Source: Nostoc spongiaeforme FACHB-130
GTDB lineage: Bacteria > Cyanobacteriota > Cyanobacteriia > Cyanobacteriales > Nostocaceae
Direction: 5' to 3'
Assembly: GCF_014698475.1 (NCBI RefSeq)
Contig: NZ_JACJTB010000002.1
Coordinates: 62,001 to 126,000 of the forward strand
Length of the DNA: 64,000 nucleotides
Under the pieces are notes generated by a model. It searched no databases. It saw only the letters and a program-made list of their open reading frames with translations, and had not been told where the DNA came from. This document shows positions 25,479 through 35,483 of the stretch, one piece after another. Numbering within the stretch: position 1 is the first letter of the stretch; every line of letters begins with the position of its first letter. The translations under genes and the position numbers were made by a program.

Positions 25479-26531
25479 ATGACTACATCAATCATCAAGA
25501 CGCAAGCTATAAATAAAGACCTTAGTAATTCCCAACTAAGGCTCAAAGATATTATCAAAACTTTGCCAAAAGAATGTTTTCAGCAGAATAGGCGTAAAGC
25601 TTGGACACAAGTTTTCTTCAATGTTTTGATGGTAGGTTTAGGCTACTATAGTTTGGCAATTTCTCCCTGGTTTCTGTTGCCTCTTGCCTGGATTTTTACA
25701 GGGACTGCTTTAACAGGTTTTTTTGTAATTGGACATGACTGCGGTCATCGTTCATTCGCTAAAAGACGCTGGGTAAATGATTTAGTAGGGCATATATTTA
25801 TGATGCCCCTGATCTACCCTTTTCACAGTTGGCGGATTAAGCACAATCATCACCATAAACATACCAACAAGTTAGATGAGGATAATGCTTGGCATCCTAT
25901 CCGACCAGAAGTTTTTGCCAATTGGGGTAAAACTCGTCAGTCTGCTTTTAAATTATTCATGAAAAGGCGGCTGTGGTGGGTAGGTTCCATCGGACATTGG
26001 GCTGTTGTGCATTTTGATTGGCGCAACTTTAAAGTTAAAGACCAAGGAAGTATTAAACTTTCAGTTGCTGTCGTAGCAATTTTTGCAGCAGTTGTATTCC
26101 CTACCCTCATTGCTACAACTGGGATTTGGGGATTTATCAAATTCTGGTTTATACCTTGGATGGTGTACCATTTCTGGATGAGTACCTTCACCATTGTTCA
26201 CCACACTTTCCCAGATGTGCCGTTTGACAAAGCCAGCAAATGGAATGAAGCAATGGCGCAGCTATTTGGTACTATTCATTGTGATTATCCCCGGTGGGTA
26301 GAGTTCCTGTGCCACGATATTAACGTCCACGTCCCACACCACATTTCTACTGCTATCCCCTCTTATAATTTACGCCTAGCTCATAGCAGCATTAAAGAAA
26401 ATTGGGGAAATTATTTGCACGATGAATTCAAGTTTTCTTGGTCTTTAATGAAACAAATTACAGACCAATGTCAACTGTATGTGACTGATGAGGGTTATCA
26501 AACTTTTAACGAATATTACGCAGGTAAATAA
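25479..26531 (+). CDS. desA: Acyl-lipid delta-12 (omega-6) desaturase
   Basis: A 350-residue membrane desaturase that converts oleoyl to linoleoyl chains on membrane lipids. Histidine boxes are HDCGH (86-90), a His-rich second box at 122-126 (KHNHHHKHT) and HVPHH (284-288). The N-terminal [18 protein letters not shown] is typical of DesA and DesB. Its position between desC and desB fits the order of action delta-9, delta-12, omega-3. In cyanobacteria such genes are often cold-induced; nothing in the sequence proves this here. Confidence 0.95.
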   Translation: MTTSIIKTQAINKDLSNSQLRLKDIIKTLPKECFQQNRRKAWTQVFFNVLMVGLGYYSLAISPWFLLPLAWIFTGTALTGFFVIGHDCGHRSFAKRRWVNDLVGHIFMMPLIYPFHSWRIKHNHHHKHTNKLDEDNAWHPIRPEVFANWGKTRQSAFKLFMKRRLWWVGSIGHWAVVHFDWRNFKVKDQGSIKLSVAVVAIFAAVVFPTLIATTGIWGFIKFWFIPWMVYHFWMSTFTIVHHTFPDVPFDKASKWNEAMAQLFGTIHCDYPRWVEFLCHDINVHVPHHISTAIPSYNLRLAHSSIKENWGNYLHDEFKFSWSLMKQITDQCQLYVTDEGYQTFNEYYAGK

Positions 26532-26761
26532 ACCAAAATCCAGCTAAAATCGCGCTGAATTAATTTCATCTCCTACATGTTAGAGTAGCGAGGTTATTTG
26601 TCTGCAAATTAAATAATTCTGGCAATTCTCTATAAATTTTAGTGATTGTTCAGTGAATTGCCAGATATTTTTGTCTTGCGTCTATATCATCAACGCAAGT
26701 ATCCCAGAGGGGAAGGAAAACCTCTAACAAAGTTCGACTTTATTTTTTATTACAGAATCAA

Positions 26762-27829
26762 GTGCAATCAACTACTATCCCGTTCGACAGTTCTCGTGTC
26801 AATCAAGCTTCTGAGGATACAACTAAACTGCCATTTACTCTTCAGGATTTAAAAGCCGCTATCCCAGAGGAATGTTTTCAACCAAACGTCAGTAAATCAC
26901 TGTTTTATTTCTTTCGTGACATTCTGATTATTGGTTCACTTTATGCAGTAGCGCATTATCTTGATTCTTGGTATTTTTGGCCTATTTTCTGGTTAATGCA
27001 AGGCACAATGTTTTGGGCTTTATTTGTTGTTGGTCATGACTGCGGACATCAATCTTTTTCTAAGCATAAATGGCTCAACGATTTAATTGGCCATTTATCT
27101 CATACTCCAATACTAGTGCCTTATCACGGCTGGCGCATCAGCCATAGGACACATCATAAAAATACTGGCAATATCGATAATGATGAAAGCTGGTATCCTG
27201 TGAGTGAATCACAGTATAAAGAAATGCCACTGGCGCAGAAAATAGGTCGATATTATTTATTTTTATTGGCTTATCCAGTCTATTTATTTAAGCGTTCCCC
27301 TAATAAAGAAGGCTCTCATTTTTCACCTAATAGCCCACTCTTCAAAAAATCAGAGAAATGGGACGTAATCACTAGCACTGTACTCTGGATTGGGATGGTA
27401 GGTCTGTTAGCTTTCCTCACCTATCAATGGGGTTGGATGTGGTTGTTGAAATACTACGCTATGCCCTACATAGTGTTTGTGGTTTGGTTAGATTTAGTAA
27501 CATTTTTACATCACACCGAACCTGATATTCCTTGGTATCGTGGTGATGATTGGACTTTCCTCAAAGGTGCAATTTCGAGTATCGATCGCAATTATGGTTT
27601 AGTTAATCATATCCATCACGATATCGGTACTCACGTTGCCCATCACATTTTCTTGAATATCCCCCACTACAACTTGTTGAAGGCAACTGAAGCCATCAAA
27701 CCTGTGATGGGTGAATATTACCGCAAGTCTGAAGAACCTATTTGGAAGGCTTTATGGCGTTCTTGTGTTAGCTGTCATTTTGTCCCTGATACTGGCAGTA
27801 AGGTTTATTACACCTCTCATCATCATTAA
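26762..27829 (+). CDS. desB: Acyl-lipid omega-3 (delta-15) desaturase
   Basis: A 355-residue membrane desaturase adding the omega-3 double bond. Boxes are HDCGH (92-96), HRTHH (128-132) and HVAHH (291-295). The N-terminal LPFTLQDLKAAIPEECFQPN parallels desA, showing common descent. The start is a GTG at 26762; no strong Shine-Dalgarno is visible, so the exact start is moderately certain. The 3' end converges on the photolyase gene, with a palindromic hairpin in the gap that can serve both. Confidence 0.93.
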   Translation: MQSTTIPFDSSRVNQASEDTTKLPFTLQDLKAAIPEECFQPNVSKSLFYFFRDILIIGSLYAVAHYLDSWYFWPIFWLMQGTMFWALFVVGHDCGHQSFSKHKWLNDLIGHLSHTPILVPYHGWRISHRTHHKNTGNIDNDESWYPVSESQYKEMPLAQKIGRYYLFLLAYPVYLFKRSPNKEGSHFSPNSPLFKKSEKWDVITSTVLWIGMVGLLAFLTYQWGWMWLLKYYAMPYIVFVVWLDLVTFLHHTEPDIPWYRGDDWTFLKGAISSIDRNYGLVNHIHHDIGTHVAHHIFLNIPHYNLLKATEAIKPVMGEYYRKSEEPIWKALWRSCVSCHFVPDTGSKVYYTSHHH

Positions 27830-27917
27830 AGAAGAATTCAGAAGTCAGGAGTTTTTTACCCTGCGGGAGGCTAATACAAAAGAAGGGGATTTTGACCCTT
27901 CCTAAACAATTGTTCAG

Positions 27918-27946
27918 ATACCCGACTTTTTTAAAAAGCCGGGTAT
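27918..27946. repeat. 29-nt palindrome (REP-like), copy 2; likely bidirectional terminator
   Basis: Arm ATACCCGACTTTTT (27918-27931) and arm AAAAAGCCGGGTAT (27933-27946) flank one base. It lies between the converging ends of desB and the photolyase gene. Compared with copy 1 at 14432-14460, two stem positions changed in a compensatory way. Confidence 0.85.
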
Positions 27947-27978
27947 TTATTATCTATCAAAATTTGTGTAATGGGCTA

Positions 27979-29418
27979 CTACTTAATGATTTCTTTTTGC
28001 TGTTGGTAACGCTGCTTAAATTTCTGTTGCTGTTGTTTATGATCAACTATGGGTTCAGGGTAGCCCACAGCGCGACGTTCTAACGGTGTAATTTTACCAG
28101 TTACTAAATATTCAGTATCTATAGAACGTAATTCTGGCAACCATTGACGGATATATTCAGCATCGGGATCAAATTTTTGTGCTTGACTGGCTGGGTTAAA
28201 AATCCGCACAGGTTTAGGATCCATACCACTAGAAGCACTCCACTGCCAACCGCCATTATTTGCTGATAAATCACCGTCAATGAGCTTTTGCATAAAGTAT
28301 TTTTCGCCTAATTGCGGATTAATTAGCAAGTCTTTGGTGAGGAAACTCGCAACAATCATTCTGCAACGGTTGTGCATCCAGCCACTTTCATTTAATTGGC
28401 GCATGGCTGCATCTACTATGGGGTAGCCTGTTTTACCTCCGCACCAAGCTTGAAAGTGTGCATCATTGGTTTCCCAAGGAAAGTTTTTAAAGGCATCGCG
28501 GTAAGCACCTACAGCTAATTCAGGAAAATGATACATAGCGTGCTGATAAAATTCTCGCCACGCTAGTTCTTGTTGCCAAGTGCGGATACTAGCTGTTGTT
28601 TCTTCGCTGCGGCTATTTTCTTGTGCGGCAATTGTGGCTTGCCAAACAGTGCGAATACCAATTACGCCAAATTTCAAAGCGGTGCTGAGTTGAGATGTAC
28701 CGTCTGTGGCGGGAAAGTTGCGCTGTTCTTGGTATTCGGTAATGGCTTTATAGGTAAATTCGGCTAATCTGGCTTGGGCGGCGGTTTCGCCGGGTGGCAG
28801 AATTAAATCACCATCCCAGATAAATCCTAAATCTTTGGCGGTGGGTAATGGAATTGCACCTATATTTTGAGCAATTTCTTGTTCGGCTGGTGTTAGTCCT
28901 TCAGCAGTTTCGATGGTTTCTGCTGGTGCTGCTTTGGGTTTACTACTCCAGTTTTTCCAAAAGGGGGTGTAAACAGTGTAAGGCGAATTGCTCCCTGTGC
29001 GAACTTCTGTCGGTGTGTGTAAGATTTGATCCCAATTTTCGTTGAGGAATTGAATGCCTTTTTCTTTGAGTGCATTAATTATGGTGCGATCGCGTATTTG
29101 CGAGTATGGTTCTACATCCCAGTTCCAAAACACAGCTTTGGCATTCAAAGCAGCTGCTAAAGCTGGAATGGCTTGTATAGGATCAGTATGGAGAATCAAA
29201 AGTTGGCTACCAATTTGGGCATATCGCTCTTGTAATGCCTGCAAGCAGCCAATCATATACTCTACCCTTACAGGCGCAACATCATCGCGTTTGAGAATAT
29301 TGGGATCAAGACAAAATACACCCACCACTTTCGGGCTTTGCTTTCTGGCCGCAGCTAGTCCAGTATTATCCCCAATGCGTAAATCACGGCGATGCCAAAA
29401 CAGAATTAACTCAGACAT
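27979..29418 (-). CDS. phr: Deoxyribodipyrimidine photolyase (class I CPD photolyase)
   Basis: The ATG at 29418 ([21 protein letters not shown]), preceded by AGG at a normal distance, is preferred over one seven codons upstream. The 479-residue flavoprotein repairs cyclobutane pyrimidine dimers with blue light. The N-terminal antenna domain (~1-130) is of the type that binds 8-HDF in cyanobacterial photolyases. The FAD domain includes [33 protein letters not shown] and [20 protein letters not shown]. All the usual segments are present. It appears monocistronic. Confidence 0.95.
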   Translation of the reverse strand: MSELILFWHRRDLRIGDNTGLAAARKQSPKVVGVFCLDPNILKRDDVAPVRVEYMIGCLQALQERYAQIGSQLLILHTDPIQAIPALAAALNAKAVFWNWDVEPYSQIRDRTIINALKEKGIQFLNENWDQILHTPTEVRTGSNSPYTVYTPFWKNWSSKPKAAPAETIETAEGLTPAEQEIAQNIGAIPLPTAKDLGFIWDGDLILPPGETAAQARLAEFTYKAITEYQEQRNFPATDGTSQLSTALKFGVIGIRTVWQATIAAQENSRSEETTASIRTWQQELAWREFYQHAMYHFPELAVGAYRDAFKNFPWETNDAHFQAWCGGKTGYPIVDAAMRQLNESGWMHNRCRMIVASFLTKDLLINPQLGEKYFMQKLIDGDLSANNGGWQWSASSGMDPKPVRIFNPASQAQKFDPDAEYIRQWLPELRSIDTEYLVTGKITPLERRAVGYPEPIVDHKQQQQKFKQRYQQQKEIIK

Positions 29419-29625
29419 TCCATACCTATTACAGTTCACTTGTACTATGCTAAATCCTAGCAGTAAGTAGCCATTATGAACATCTGAGAGGGGCTAGGGA
29501 ATAGTATTTTTACTCAGCACTCAGTGAGAAATTGCGTGCGCGGGTTCCCCACTTTGAGCAAAGTTTGGTGTGACTCAGCATTTTCAACTCAGTATGCCAC
29601 AACATAAAATTTCATACTTTATACG

Positions 29626-29958
29626 TCATACTTCTTCTATTTCTTTAGGCGTTATTTCACAAACTAGTTCGTAAACTACTGTCTTTGGCGGTTCAGCAAA
29701 TAAAGGCATCATCTGTTTCAAAATTTCTTGATAAACCTCATTGTGATTCGCTTCCATATCTTCTACACTTTCCCAAAAAATTATCGATATACCTCTGTCT
29801 GTTCCTGGTTCTTGTAACAGATAGGCTCCTTTGAAACCTGTTGTATAGGTTAATACGGCTTCTTCATAAAGTTTTTTGGCAGCTTCAAATTTACCTGGCT
29901 TGAATTCGCCCATTACAACATGAGTAAATTTATGTCTGAGAAAATCCTGAAAGTCCAT
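29626..29958 (-). CDS. Antibiotic biosynthesis monooxygenase (ABM)-like protein
   Basis: A 110-residue single-domain protein of the dimeric alpha-beta barrel type (HVVMGEFKPGKFEAAKKLYEE, then GAYLLQEPGTDRGISIIFWES and EVYQEILKQ). The fold is shared by ABM monooxygenases and many stress-related proteins of unknown substrate. There is no signal peptide. The gene is monocistronic with a long divergent spacer upstream. The fold assignment is good; the function is unknown. Confidence 0.78.
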   Translation of the reverse strand: MDFQDFLRHKFTHVVMGEFKPGKFEAAKKLYEEAVLTYTTGFKGAYLLQEPGTDRGISIIFWESVEDMEANHNEVYQEILKQMMPLFAEPPKTVVYELVCEITPKEIEEV

Positions 29959-30844
29959 AAAATTTTTACCTTATTTTCAGTTTTTTTACAGTTTAGCTTG
30001 TAATTTAGTTTACAACCTACTGTTGTTTGATTTTTTTATCTGAAGAACTAAAATATCATTATCGAACGCCATGATGGCAAAAATAAGTAAAATTTAAACT
30101 TTACTTGATTTAACTTAAATTACTCAATCAAAATTTCAAGCTACAACCAGATAGCGCCAAAAATTTGGGCATTATTTTCGGCAATCTGGCTTTTGATATC
30201 ACGTCCCGCAAATCAGTTATGATTCAGCATATCTGTGCAGAAAGATAAAACTCTTCCTCCCCCTGCTTCCTACGGTCTTGATGATAAGTCTGTTACCAGA
30301 CACGATATGACTTGCCATTTTGGCAATTTAATTTTCAAAATCTATCAAAACGGCTTGATTTTTTCTAATTAAGCAGTAAGTAAAAAAAACTTATATTTTC
30401 TATAGATTTATTACATAATATGATGTGTAGCTTTTAGAACTTAATTACTGAGATTTTAAGAATAAAATTTTTTGAAACTCTTGCTATTGATAAGTTTAGT
30501 AATTTGCTCTAGAGAATAAAAAGCTACATTTATAAGTTATCAAGGCATTTTAAAAACCAGAATTAATACGATTTATTTTTTGAATCAATAGATCATTTCA
30601 TCAGCATTTGACAATAAAATGAGTTTGACTACCCCCAAATTGGATAAATAGTCTAACACTGAAGATCCATTGACTCTGTAAGCTAGTTTTAGACTTAATT
30701 TAAGAAAAAAATGCCATTTTGCAGTTAAATTTGCACAATACTCTATTAAATTTTAATCAATGATATATCACACTGATTTGCTATAGATTGCATTGTCTAA
30801 CTTGTTTTCAGGTTAAGAACATACATTTAATAAAGAAATTAACT
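29959..30844. other. Long AT-rich divergent spacer
   Basis: At 886 bases this is the longest gene-free stretch in the window, between the ABM gene (minus) and the CBS-PAS hybrid kinase (plus). It is AT-rich with short palindromes such as GCCATGATGGC near 30069, but holds no repeat array, RNA gene or coding frame that I can support. Confidence 0.5.
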
Positions 30845-33800
30845 ATGCGACTACAAGATCAGCTAATTAATTTGCCGACTTTAGATTATCTGATTAATCC
30901 CTCTCCTTTAATGATTAGTCCTGATAGTTATCTAGTCGATGCTATTATCTTGATGAGTCAGAAAAAAACTCAAAATCGGTCTGTGATTGATTTAAATAGA
31001 TATTTGCAGCCTGAGATTTGGAATCAGCAAGAAAACAGTTGCATCTTGGTTGTAGAAAGTGGATATTTATTAGGAATAATTACAGCAAAAGATGTAGTAA
31101 ATATCATTGCATCGGGAGTCGATATCACCCAAACCAAGGTGTCTGAGGTAATGGTGACAGCCTTGATAACTCTCAAAGAAAGTTATGCAACAGATATATT
31201 CACAGCTTGGTCTCTATTACACCACTATCAAATTAGTTATTTGCCCATTGTAGATTCCCAAGGCCAATTAAAAGGAATTGTTAATGCTAGTGTTTTAATC
31301 CAAGCTTTTAACCGCGACACAATACTAGGTATAAAAACAGCTTTGCAGCAACGACAAAATAATTACCGCCAAATTAGTTGCATAAGTTGTTCTATTCACC
31401 AACGTCTCCAGCAAGGGATGAAATATAAATCGCCGACATTTACCCCGATTAACGAAGGATTTCAACAGAATCGTAAACAACTTCAGATGGTAGAAGACAA
31501 ACTGCACCAAACTCAAAATGAGTTAGAAAGACTCATGGCAGAAAACAAGCGGTTGCAGCAAAAAATCTGGGAATACCAAAAAGCTGAAGCAGCTTGGCAA
31601 AATCAAGAAAAGCTTGATTGCGAACAAAAAGATGCTGCATTGCGGGGGATTGAGGCTAAATTTCAGCATTTTGCTGAACATATCCAAGCTTTGATTTGGT
31701 GGAAAGATCCCCAAGCAAGGCAATTTTTGTATATTAATCCAGCTTATGAAAAAATCTGGGGTCGTTCTCGCCAGAGTTTGCAAGAACAGCCTCTATCGTG
31801 GATGGATGCGGTACATCCAGACGATCGCGATCGCGTTGATCAAGTAATGACGCAACATTTGGCTGGAGAACCAACCGAAATTGAATATCGCATTTTACGT
31901 CCTGATGGTTTGATGCGTTGGGTGTGGGATCGCACCTTTGCAATGCGGGATCAACAAGGAAATATTTGTTATTACGCGGGTATTGTTGAAGATATCACTG
32001 AACGCAAGCATACAGAAGAATCATTGCGTGAGAGTGAAGCCAGACTCAGTGTAGCTTTAGAAGCAGCACATATGGGCATTTGGGAGTGGAAGATTCCGAC
32101 AGATGAAACTCTGTGGTCTGCCAATATGGGGTCACTTTATGGTTTACCTAATGGGACATTGTGTCCAACAACAACAGATTTTTTGGAGTTAGTGCATACA
32201 GAAGATCGGCAAACTTTTACTCAAGCTGTAACTGCTACTCTTCAACAAGGTGTGAAATTTATTGTGGAATATCGGACTGTTTGGCCTGATGGCAGTATTC
32301 ACTGGCTCAATTCTACAGGTCAACTGTACTACGACGAAAACAACCAGCCCAGCCGATTGACGGGAACAACTACAGATATCGGTGAACGCAAACAAGCTGA
32401 ACAGCAAATTCAAGAACAAGCCGCCTTACTAGATATTGTCACCAATGCTATCGTCGTGCGAGATTTGCAAAATCAGATTCTTTTTTGGAATCAAGGTGCA
32501 GAACGTCTGTATGGTTGGCAAGCCCAAGAAGCAGTTAACCAAAACGCCAATGAACTTTTATTTCAACAGCCTTCAACCAAAATTCTCACAGCAATAGAAC
32601 AAGTAATTAATACTGGTACTTGGCAAGGCGAATTACATAAAGTTACCAAATCCGGCAAAGAAATTATTGTCGAAAGTCGCTGGACACTGATGAACGACAG
32701 CACAGGACAACCCAAATCTATTTTGATTGTTGATACAGATATTACCCAAAGGAAACAATTAGAAGAACAGTTTTTTCGCACCCAAAGATTAGAAAGCCTG
32801 GGGACTCTGGCTGGTGGCATTGCCCATGACTTGAACAATATTTTGACTCCAATTTTGGCAGCATCTCAACTATTGCAACTGAAATTTCCCCAAGACAAAG
32901 AGCGTTATCATCAGTTAATGGCAATTATTGAAAATAACGCCAAACGTGGTGCAGATTTGGTAAAACAAGTATTATCGTTTGCGCGGGGATTTAAGGGCGA
33001 TCGCACCATTATTTCCATTAAGCACTTAATTTCGGAAATGCTATTGATTGTCAAACAAACATTTCCCAAATCTATCGAATTTGCGATCAATATTCCTGAA
33101 CATTTATCGGCTGTCTCTGGAGATATTACCCAGCTACATCAAGTGCTAATGAATTTGGTTGTCAATGCCCGTGATGCCATGCCAGATGGCGGTAAAATTG
33201 AAATTTCTGCCGAAAACCGCTTGATTGATCAAGCCTACGCTCAGATGAACTTGGATATTCAAGCAGGAAATTATATCGAGTTAACTATAGCCGATAATGG
33301 TATGGGAATGCCTCCAGAAGTATTACATAGAATATTCGAGCCATTTTTTACCACCAAAGAAATTGGTATAGGCACAGGATTAGGTCTTTCGACAGTGCTA
33401 GGAATTGTTAAAAGTCATGGTGGTTTTATTAATGTTTCTAGCAAAGTCGGCAAAGGAACTAAATTTCAATTGTTTTTACCAGCAGTGGAAGGCTGTCAAA
33501 GAACGAGAAGCGAAAGTTTAGCAGTACCTTTAGGCGCAGGAGAATTAATTTTAGTGGTTGATGATGAAGCAAAAATTCTCGAAATTGCTACCATCGTGTT
33601 AGAAAATTACAATTATCAAATTCTGACCGCGAGTAATGGGATTGAAGCGATCGCACTTTATGCCCAACACAAGCACCAAATCAAAGCTGTACTGATGGAT
33701 ATGATTATGCCTGAAATGGACGGATTGACTGCCATTCGTACCCTACAAAAAATGAATCCGCAAGTAAAAATCATTGCTTGTAGTGGGTTTAATCCCCATG

Positions 33801-33910
33801 AAGGATTGAGCGGAGTTGTCAACGCCAATGTTCAATTAGTTCTGCCCAAACCTTTTACAGCACAAGATTTATTGAACAGTTTACAGTATATCTTAAGAGA
33901 CGAAAATTAG
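30845..33910 (+). CDS. Hybrid histidine kinase: CBS pair, coiled coil, three PAS, HisKA, HATPase, receiver
   Basis: I start at the ATG at 30845 (MRLQDQLINLPTLDYLI), giving 1021 residues; an ATG 19 codons upstream is less plausible. Order: two CBS domains (~18-160), coiled coil (~205-270), PAS/PAC 1 (~270-390, SEARL-type linker), PAS 2 (~400-515), PAS 3 (~520-638), HisKA with His661 (GGIAHDLNN), ATPase domain (N-box Asn774, [23 protein letters not shown]), and a receiver with Asp952 (LMDMIMPEMDG). No membrane helix is present, so it is cytoplasmic. CBS pairs commonly bind adenine nucleotides, suggesting energy-state input. A CYTH gene follows 41 bases downstream. Confidence 0.93.
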   Translation: MRLQDQLINLPTLDYLINPSPLMISPDSYLVDAIILMSQKKTQNRSVIDLNRYLQPEIWNQQENSCILVVESGYLLGIITAKDVVNIIASGVDITQTKVSEVMVTALITLKESYATDIFTAWSLLHHYQISYLPIVDSQGQLKGIVNASVLIQAFNRDTILGIKTALQQRQNNYRQISCISCSIHQRLQQGMKYKSPTFTPINEGFQQNRKQLQMVEDKLHQTQNELERLMAENKRLQQKIWEYQKAEAAWQNQEKLDCEQKDAALRGIEAKFQHFAEHIQALIWWKDPQARQFLYINPAYEKIWGRSRQSLQEQPLSWMDAVHPDDRDRVDQVMTQHLAGEPTEIEYRILRPDGLMRWVWDRTFAMRDQQGNICYYAGIVEDITERKHTEESLRESEARLSVALEAAHMGIWEWKIPTDETLWSANMGSLYGLPNGTLCPTTTDFLELVHTEDRQTFTQAVTATLQQGVKFIVEYRTVWPDGSIHWLNSTGQLYYDENNQPSRLTGTTTDIGERKQAEQQIQEQAALLDIVTNAIVVRDLQNQILFWNQGAERLYGWQAQEAVNQNANELLFQQPSTKILTAIEQVINTGTWQGELHKVTKSGKEIIVESRWTLMNDSTGQPKSILIVDTDITQRKQLEEQFFRTQRLESLGTLAGGIAHDLNNILTPILAASQLLQLKFPQDKERYHQLMAIIENNAKRGADLVKQVLSFARGFKGDRTIISIKHLISEMLLIVKQTFPKSIEFAINIPEHLSAVSGDITQLHQVLMNLVVNARDAMPDGGKIEISAENRLIDQAYAQMNLDIQAGNYIELTIADNGMGMPPEVLHRIFEPFFTTKEIGIGTGLGLSTVLGIVKSHGGFINVSSKVGKGTKFQLFLPAVEGCQRTRSESLAVPLGAGELILVVDDEAKILEIATIVLENYNYQILTASNGIEAIALYAQHKHQIKAVLMDMIMPEMDGLTAIRTLQKMNPQVKIIACSGFNPHEGLSGVVNANVQLVLPKPFTAQDLLNSLQYILRDEN

Positions 33911-33951
33911 GTTTTCTGGATTTAACAATTACACATTACTTAATCAATAAA

Positions 33952-34416
33952 ATGGCTAAAGAAATAGAACGGAAGTTTTTAGTGAAGGGAGATACTTGGA
34001 GAACACTAGGTAAAGGTAGTGTGTATCGACAAGGATACATTGCTACTAAAAACTCAGTTACAGTCAGAGTGCGGATTGCTAACAACCAAGGTTATTTAAC
34101 AATTAAAAGTCCAAGTGTGAACTGTTCTCGGTCTGAATTTGAATATGAAATTCCCCTAGCAGACGCAGAGGAAATGTTAGATACATTATGCGATCGCCCG
34201 TTAATTGAAAAGGTGCGTTACAAAGTAGAATTAAATGGGTTAATTTGGGAAATTGATGAGTTTGATGGCGATAATAAAGGATTAATTTTGGCAGAAGTTG
34301 AACTAACTGATGAACAACAACAAATTGAAATACCAGAATGGATTGGCGAAGAAGTTTCTACTGATGGGCGGTATTTCAATAGTAATTTAGCAAGATTTCC
34401 CTTTTCCAAATGGTAA
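33952..34416 (+). CDS. CYTH domain protein (triphosphate tunnel metalloenzyme)
   Basis: A 154-residue single CYTH domain. The signature ExExK is Glu4, Glu6, Lys8 (MAKEIERKFLV), followed by alternating charged strands (SVTVRVRIANNQGYLTIK, SEFEYEIP, VRYKVELNGLIWEIDEFDG, LILAEVEL) that line the tunnel. Short bacterial members usually hydrolyse inorganic triphosphate; adenylate cyclase activity is known in others. It lies 41 bases after the hybrid kinase and may be co-transcribed with it. Confidence 0.9.
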   Translation: MAKEIERKFLVKGDTWRTLGKGSVYRQGYIATKNSVTVRVRIANNQGYLTIKSPSVNCSRSEFEYEIPLADAEEMLDTLCDRPLIEKVRYKVELNGLIWEIDEFDGDNKGLILAEVELTDEQQQIEIPEWIGEEVSTDGRYFNSNLARFPFSKW

Positions 34417-34468
34417 ATCGTAACCAAGCGATCGCTTTACCTCTTGAGAAACTAAATATCATATTGAT

Positions 34469-34831
34469 TTAAAAATTTTTGGGGATAATTTTTGTTAAAA
34501 AACATTTCAAACCTACTGCTCTCAAATTTTGCAAATATTGTTCTGCTTCATTAATAGCGCCTGTCCAAACTATTGCAATTCCTTCGTTATGGATTCTCAA
34601 CGTCAGATTGATTGCTTGTTTTTCAGAAATCCTAAAAACCCTGACTAAGGTATTTACAACAGTTTCGATTGAATTAATCTCATCATCCATAACAATAATT
34701 GTATGTGTCTCAAATCCACTGAAAATTTTTTGACAGGAGGTTTGTTTTATTCCTCCGGCTCCTTGCTGAACAAGACGTATCAGCAGATAAATTACGATGG
34801 TACTAAGAAGAGCAGATATTAATATCCACAT
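34469..34831 (-). CDS. Membrane-anchored ClpS-like protein
   Basis: A 120-residue protein. Residues ~2-20 form one membrane helix (ILISALLSTIVIYLLIRLV); residues ~43-115 match the ClpS adaptor fold: HTIIVMDDEINSIETVVNTL corresponds to the ClpS acidic DD motif and helix 1 start (Asp49, Asp50), and RIHNEG keeps the conserved His81 of the N-degron pocket. ClpS delivers N-degron substrates to Clp ATPases. Soluble ClpS has no membrane helix, so this could be a tethered adaptor at a membrane, or a paralogue with another role. It is probably transcribed after the membrane protein at 34845. Confidence 0.75.
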   Translation of the reverse strand: MWILISALLSTIVIYLLIRLVQQGAGGIKQTSCQKIFSGFETHTIIVMDDEINSIETVVNTLVRVFRISEKQAINLTLRIHNEGIAIVWTGAINEAEQYLQNLRAVGLKCFLTKIIPKNF

Positions 34832-34844
34832 AAAATAAAATCAT

Positions 34845-35240
34845 TTATTTTCTTATCTTTTGGCTATTTGCTTTCTGTTTTGCATTGAATGCTTCTGTGC
34901 CTGTCCCCCATGATGGATATTTACCCATGACTGCCAAATAGCCAGAAGGAATTCCCCACACAAGGAATCCTACAATTGCCCGACTAAGATTTTGATTACG
35001 GAAACTATCAGATACATAAGCAACATAGGTACAAAAAATCATTGCACCAATAAGTCGTAAAGTAATCGGATGACTTTGAGGAAAAAAACAAGCGATCGCA
35101 ACAATCATACAGAACGCTGCCATTCCGTAAAAAGTAACAGATCCCGCAGGTAAACCACTTGGATCAAGCGCCGTCATAAAGAAACCAGCAGCACAAAGTA
35201 AGGCTACTAATCCAATAGCTATACGTGAGCCAAAACTCAT
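34845..35240 (-). CDS. Hypothetical four-helix membrane protein
   Basis: A 131-residue protein with about four membrane helices (~5-25, ~36-55, ~60-77, ~88-106) and a basic C-terminal tail (KQKANSQKIRK). No family recognised. It ends 13 bases before the ClpS-like gene start on the same strand, so the two probably form an operon. This suggests, but does not show, a shared membrane role. Confidence 0.7.
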   Translation of the reverse strand: MSFGSRIAIGLVALLCAAGFFMTALDPSGLPAGSVTFYGMAAFCMIVAIACFFPQSHPITLRLIGAMIFCTYVAYVSDSFRNQNLSRAIVGFLVWGIPSGYLAVMGKYPSWGTGTEAFNAKQKANSQKIRK

Positions 35241-35483
35241 CGTTTAATCTCCTAAAACATAGAATACTCTGCGAGGTTTGGATCTTGAGCAGTTCACTCT
35301 CCGCTCTTTTCTACCTTGCAGCTTACTAGATGAGTTTGCCCACGAATTGAAGTTGCCTAACGTTTAACGATTCATTTTCCTGGCTAATGTTGTTGCTCAA
35401 ACCGCTCTAAAATTTTGATTGACAAAAGTATTACCGTCAATAGGCGCTGTTTGCTTTGCAATTGAGATCACACTGCGATCAAT

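Noticed and set aside
29959-30844. Possible tRNA or small RNA gene in the long spacer
   Set aside because: No cloverleaf, no GGTTCRANTCC T-loop and no strong terminator could be found by eye; the same search failed in all the other long spacers.
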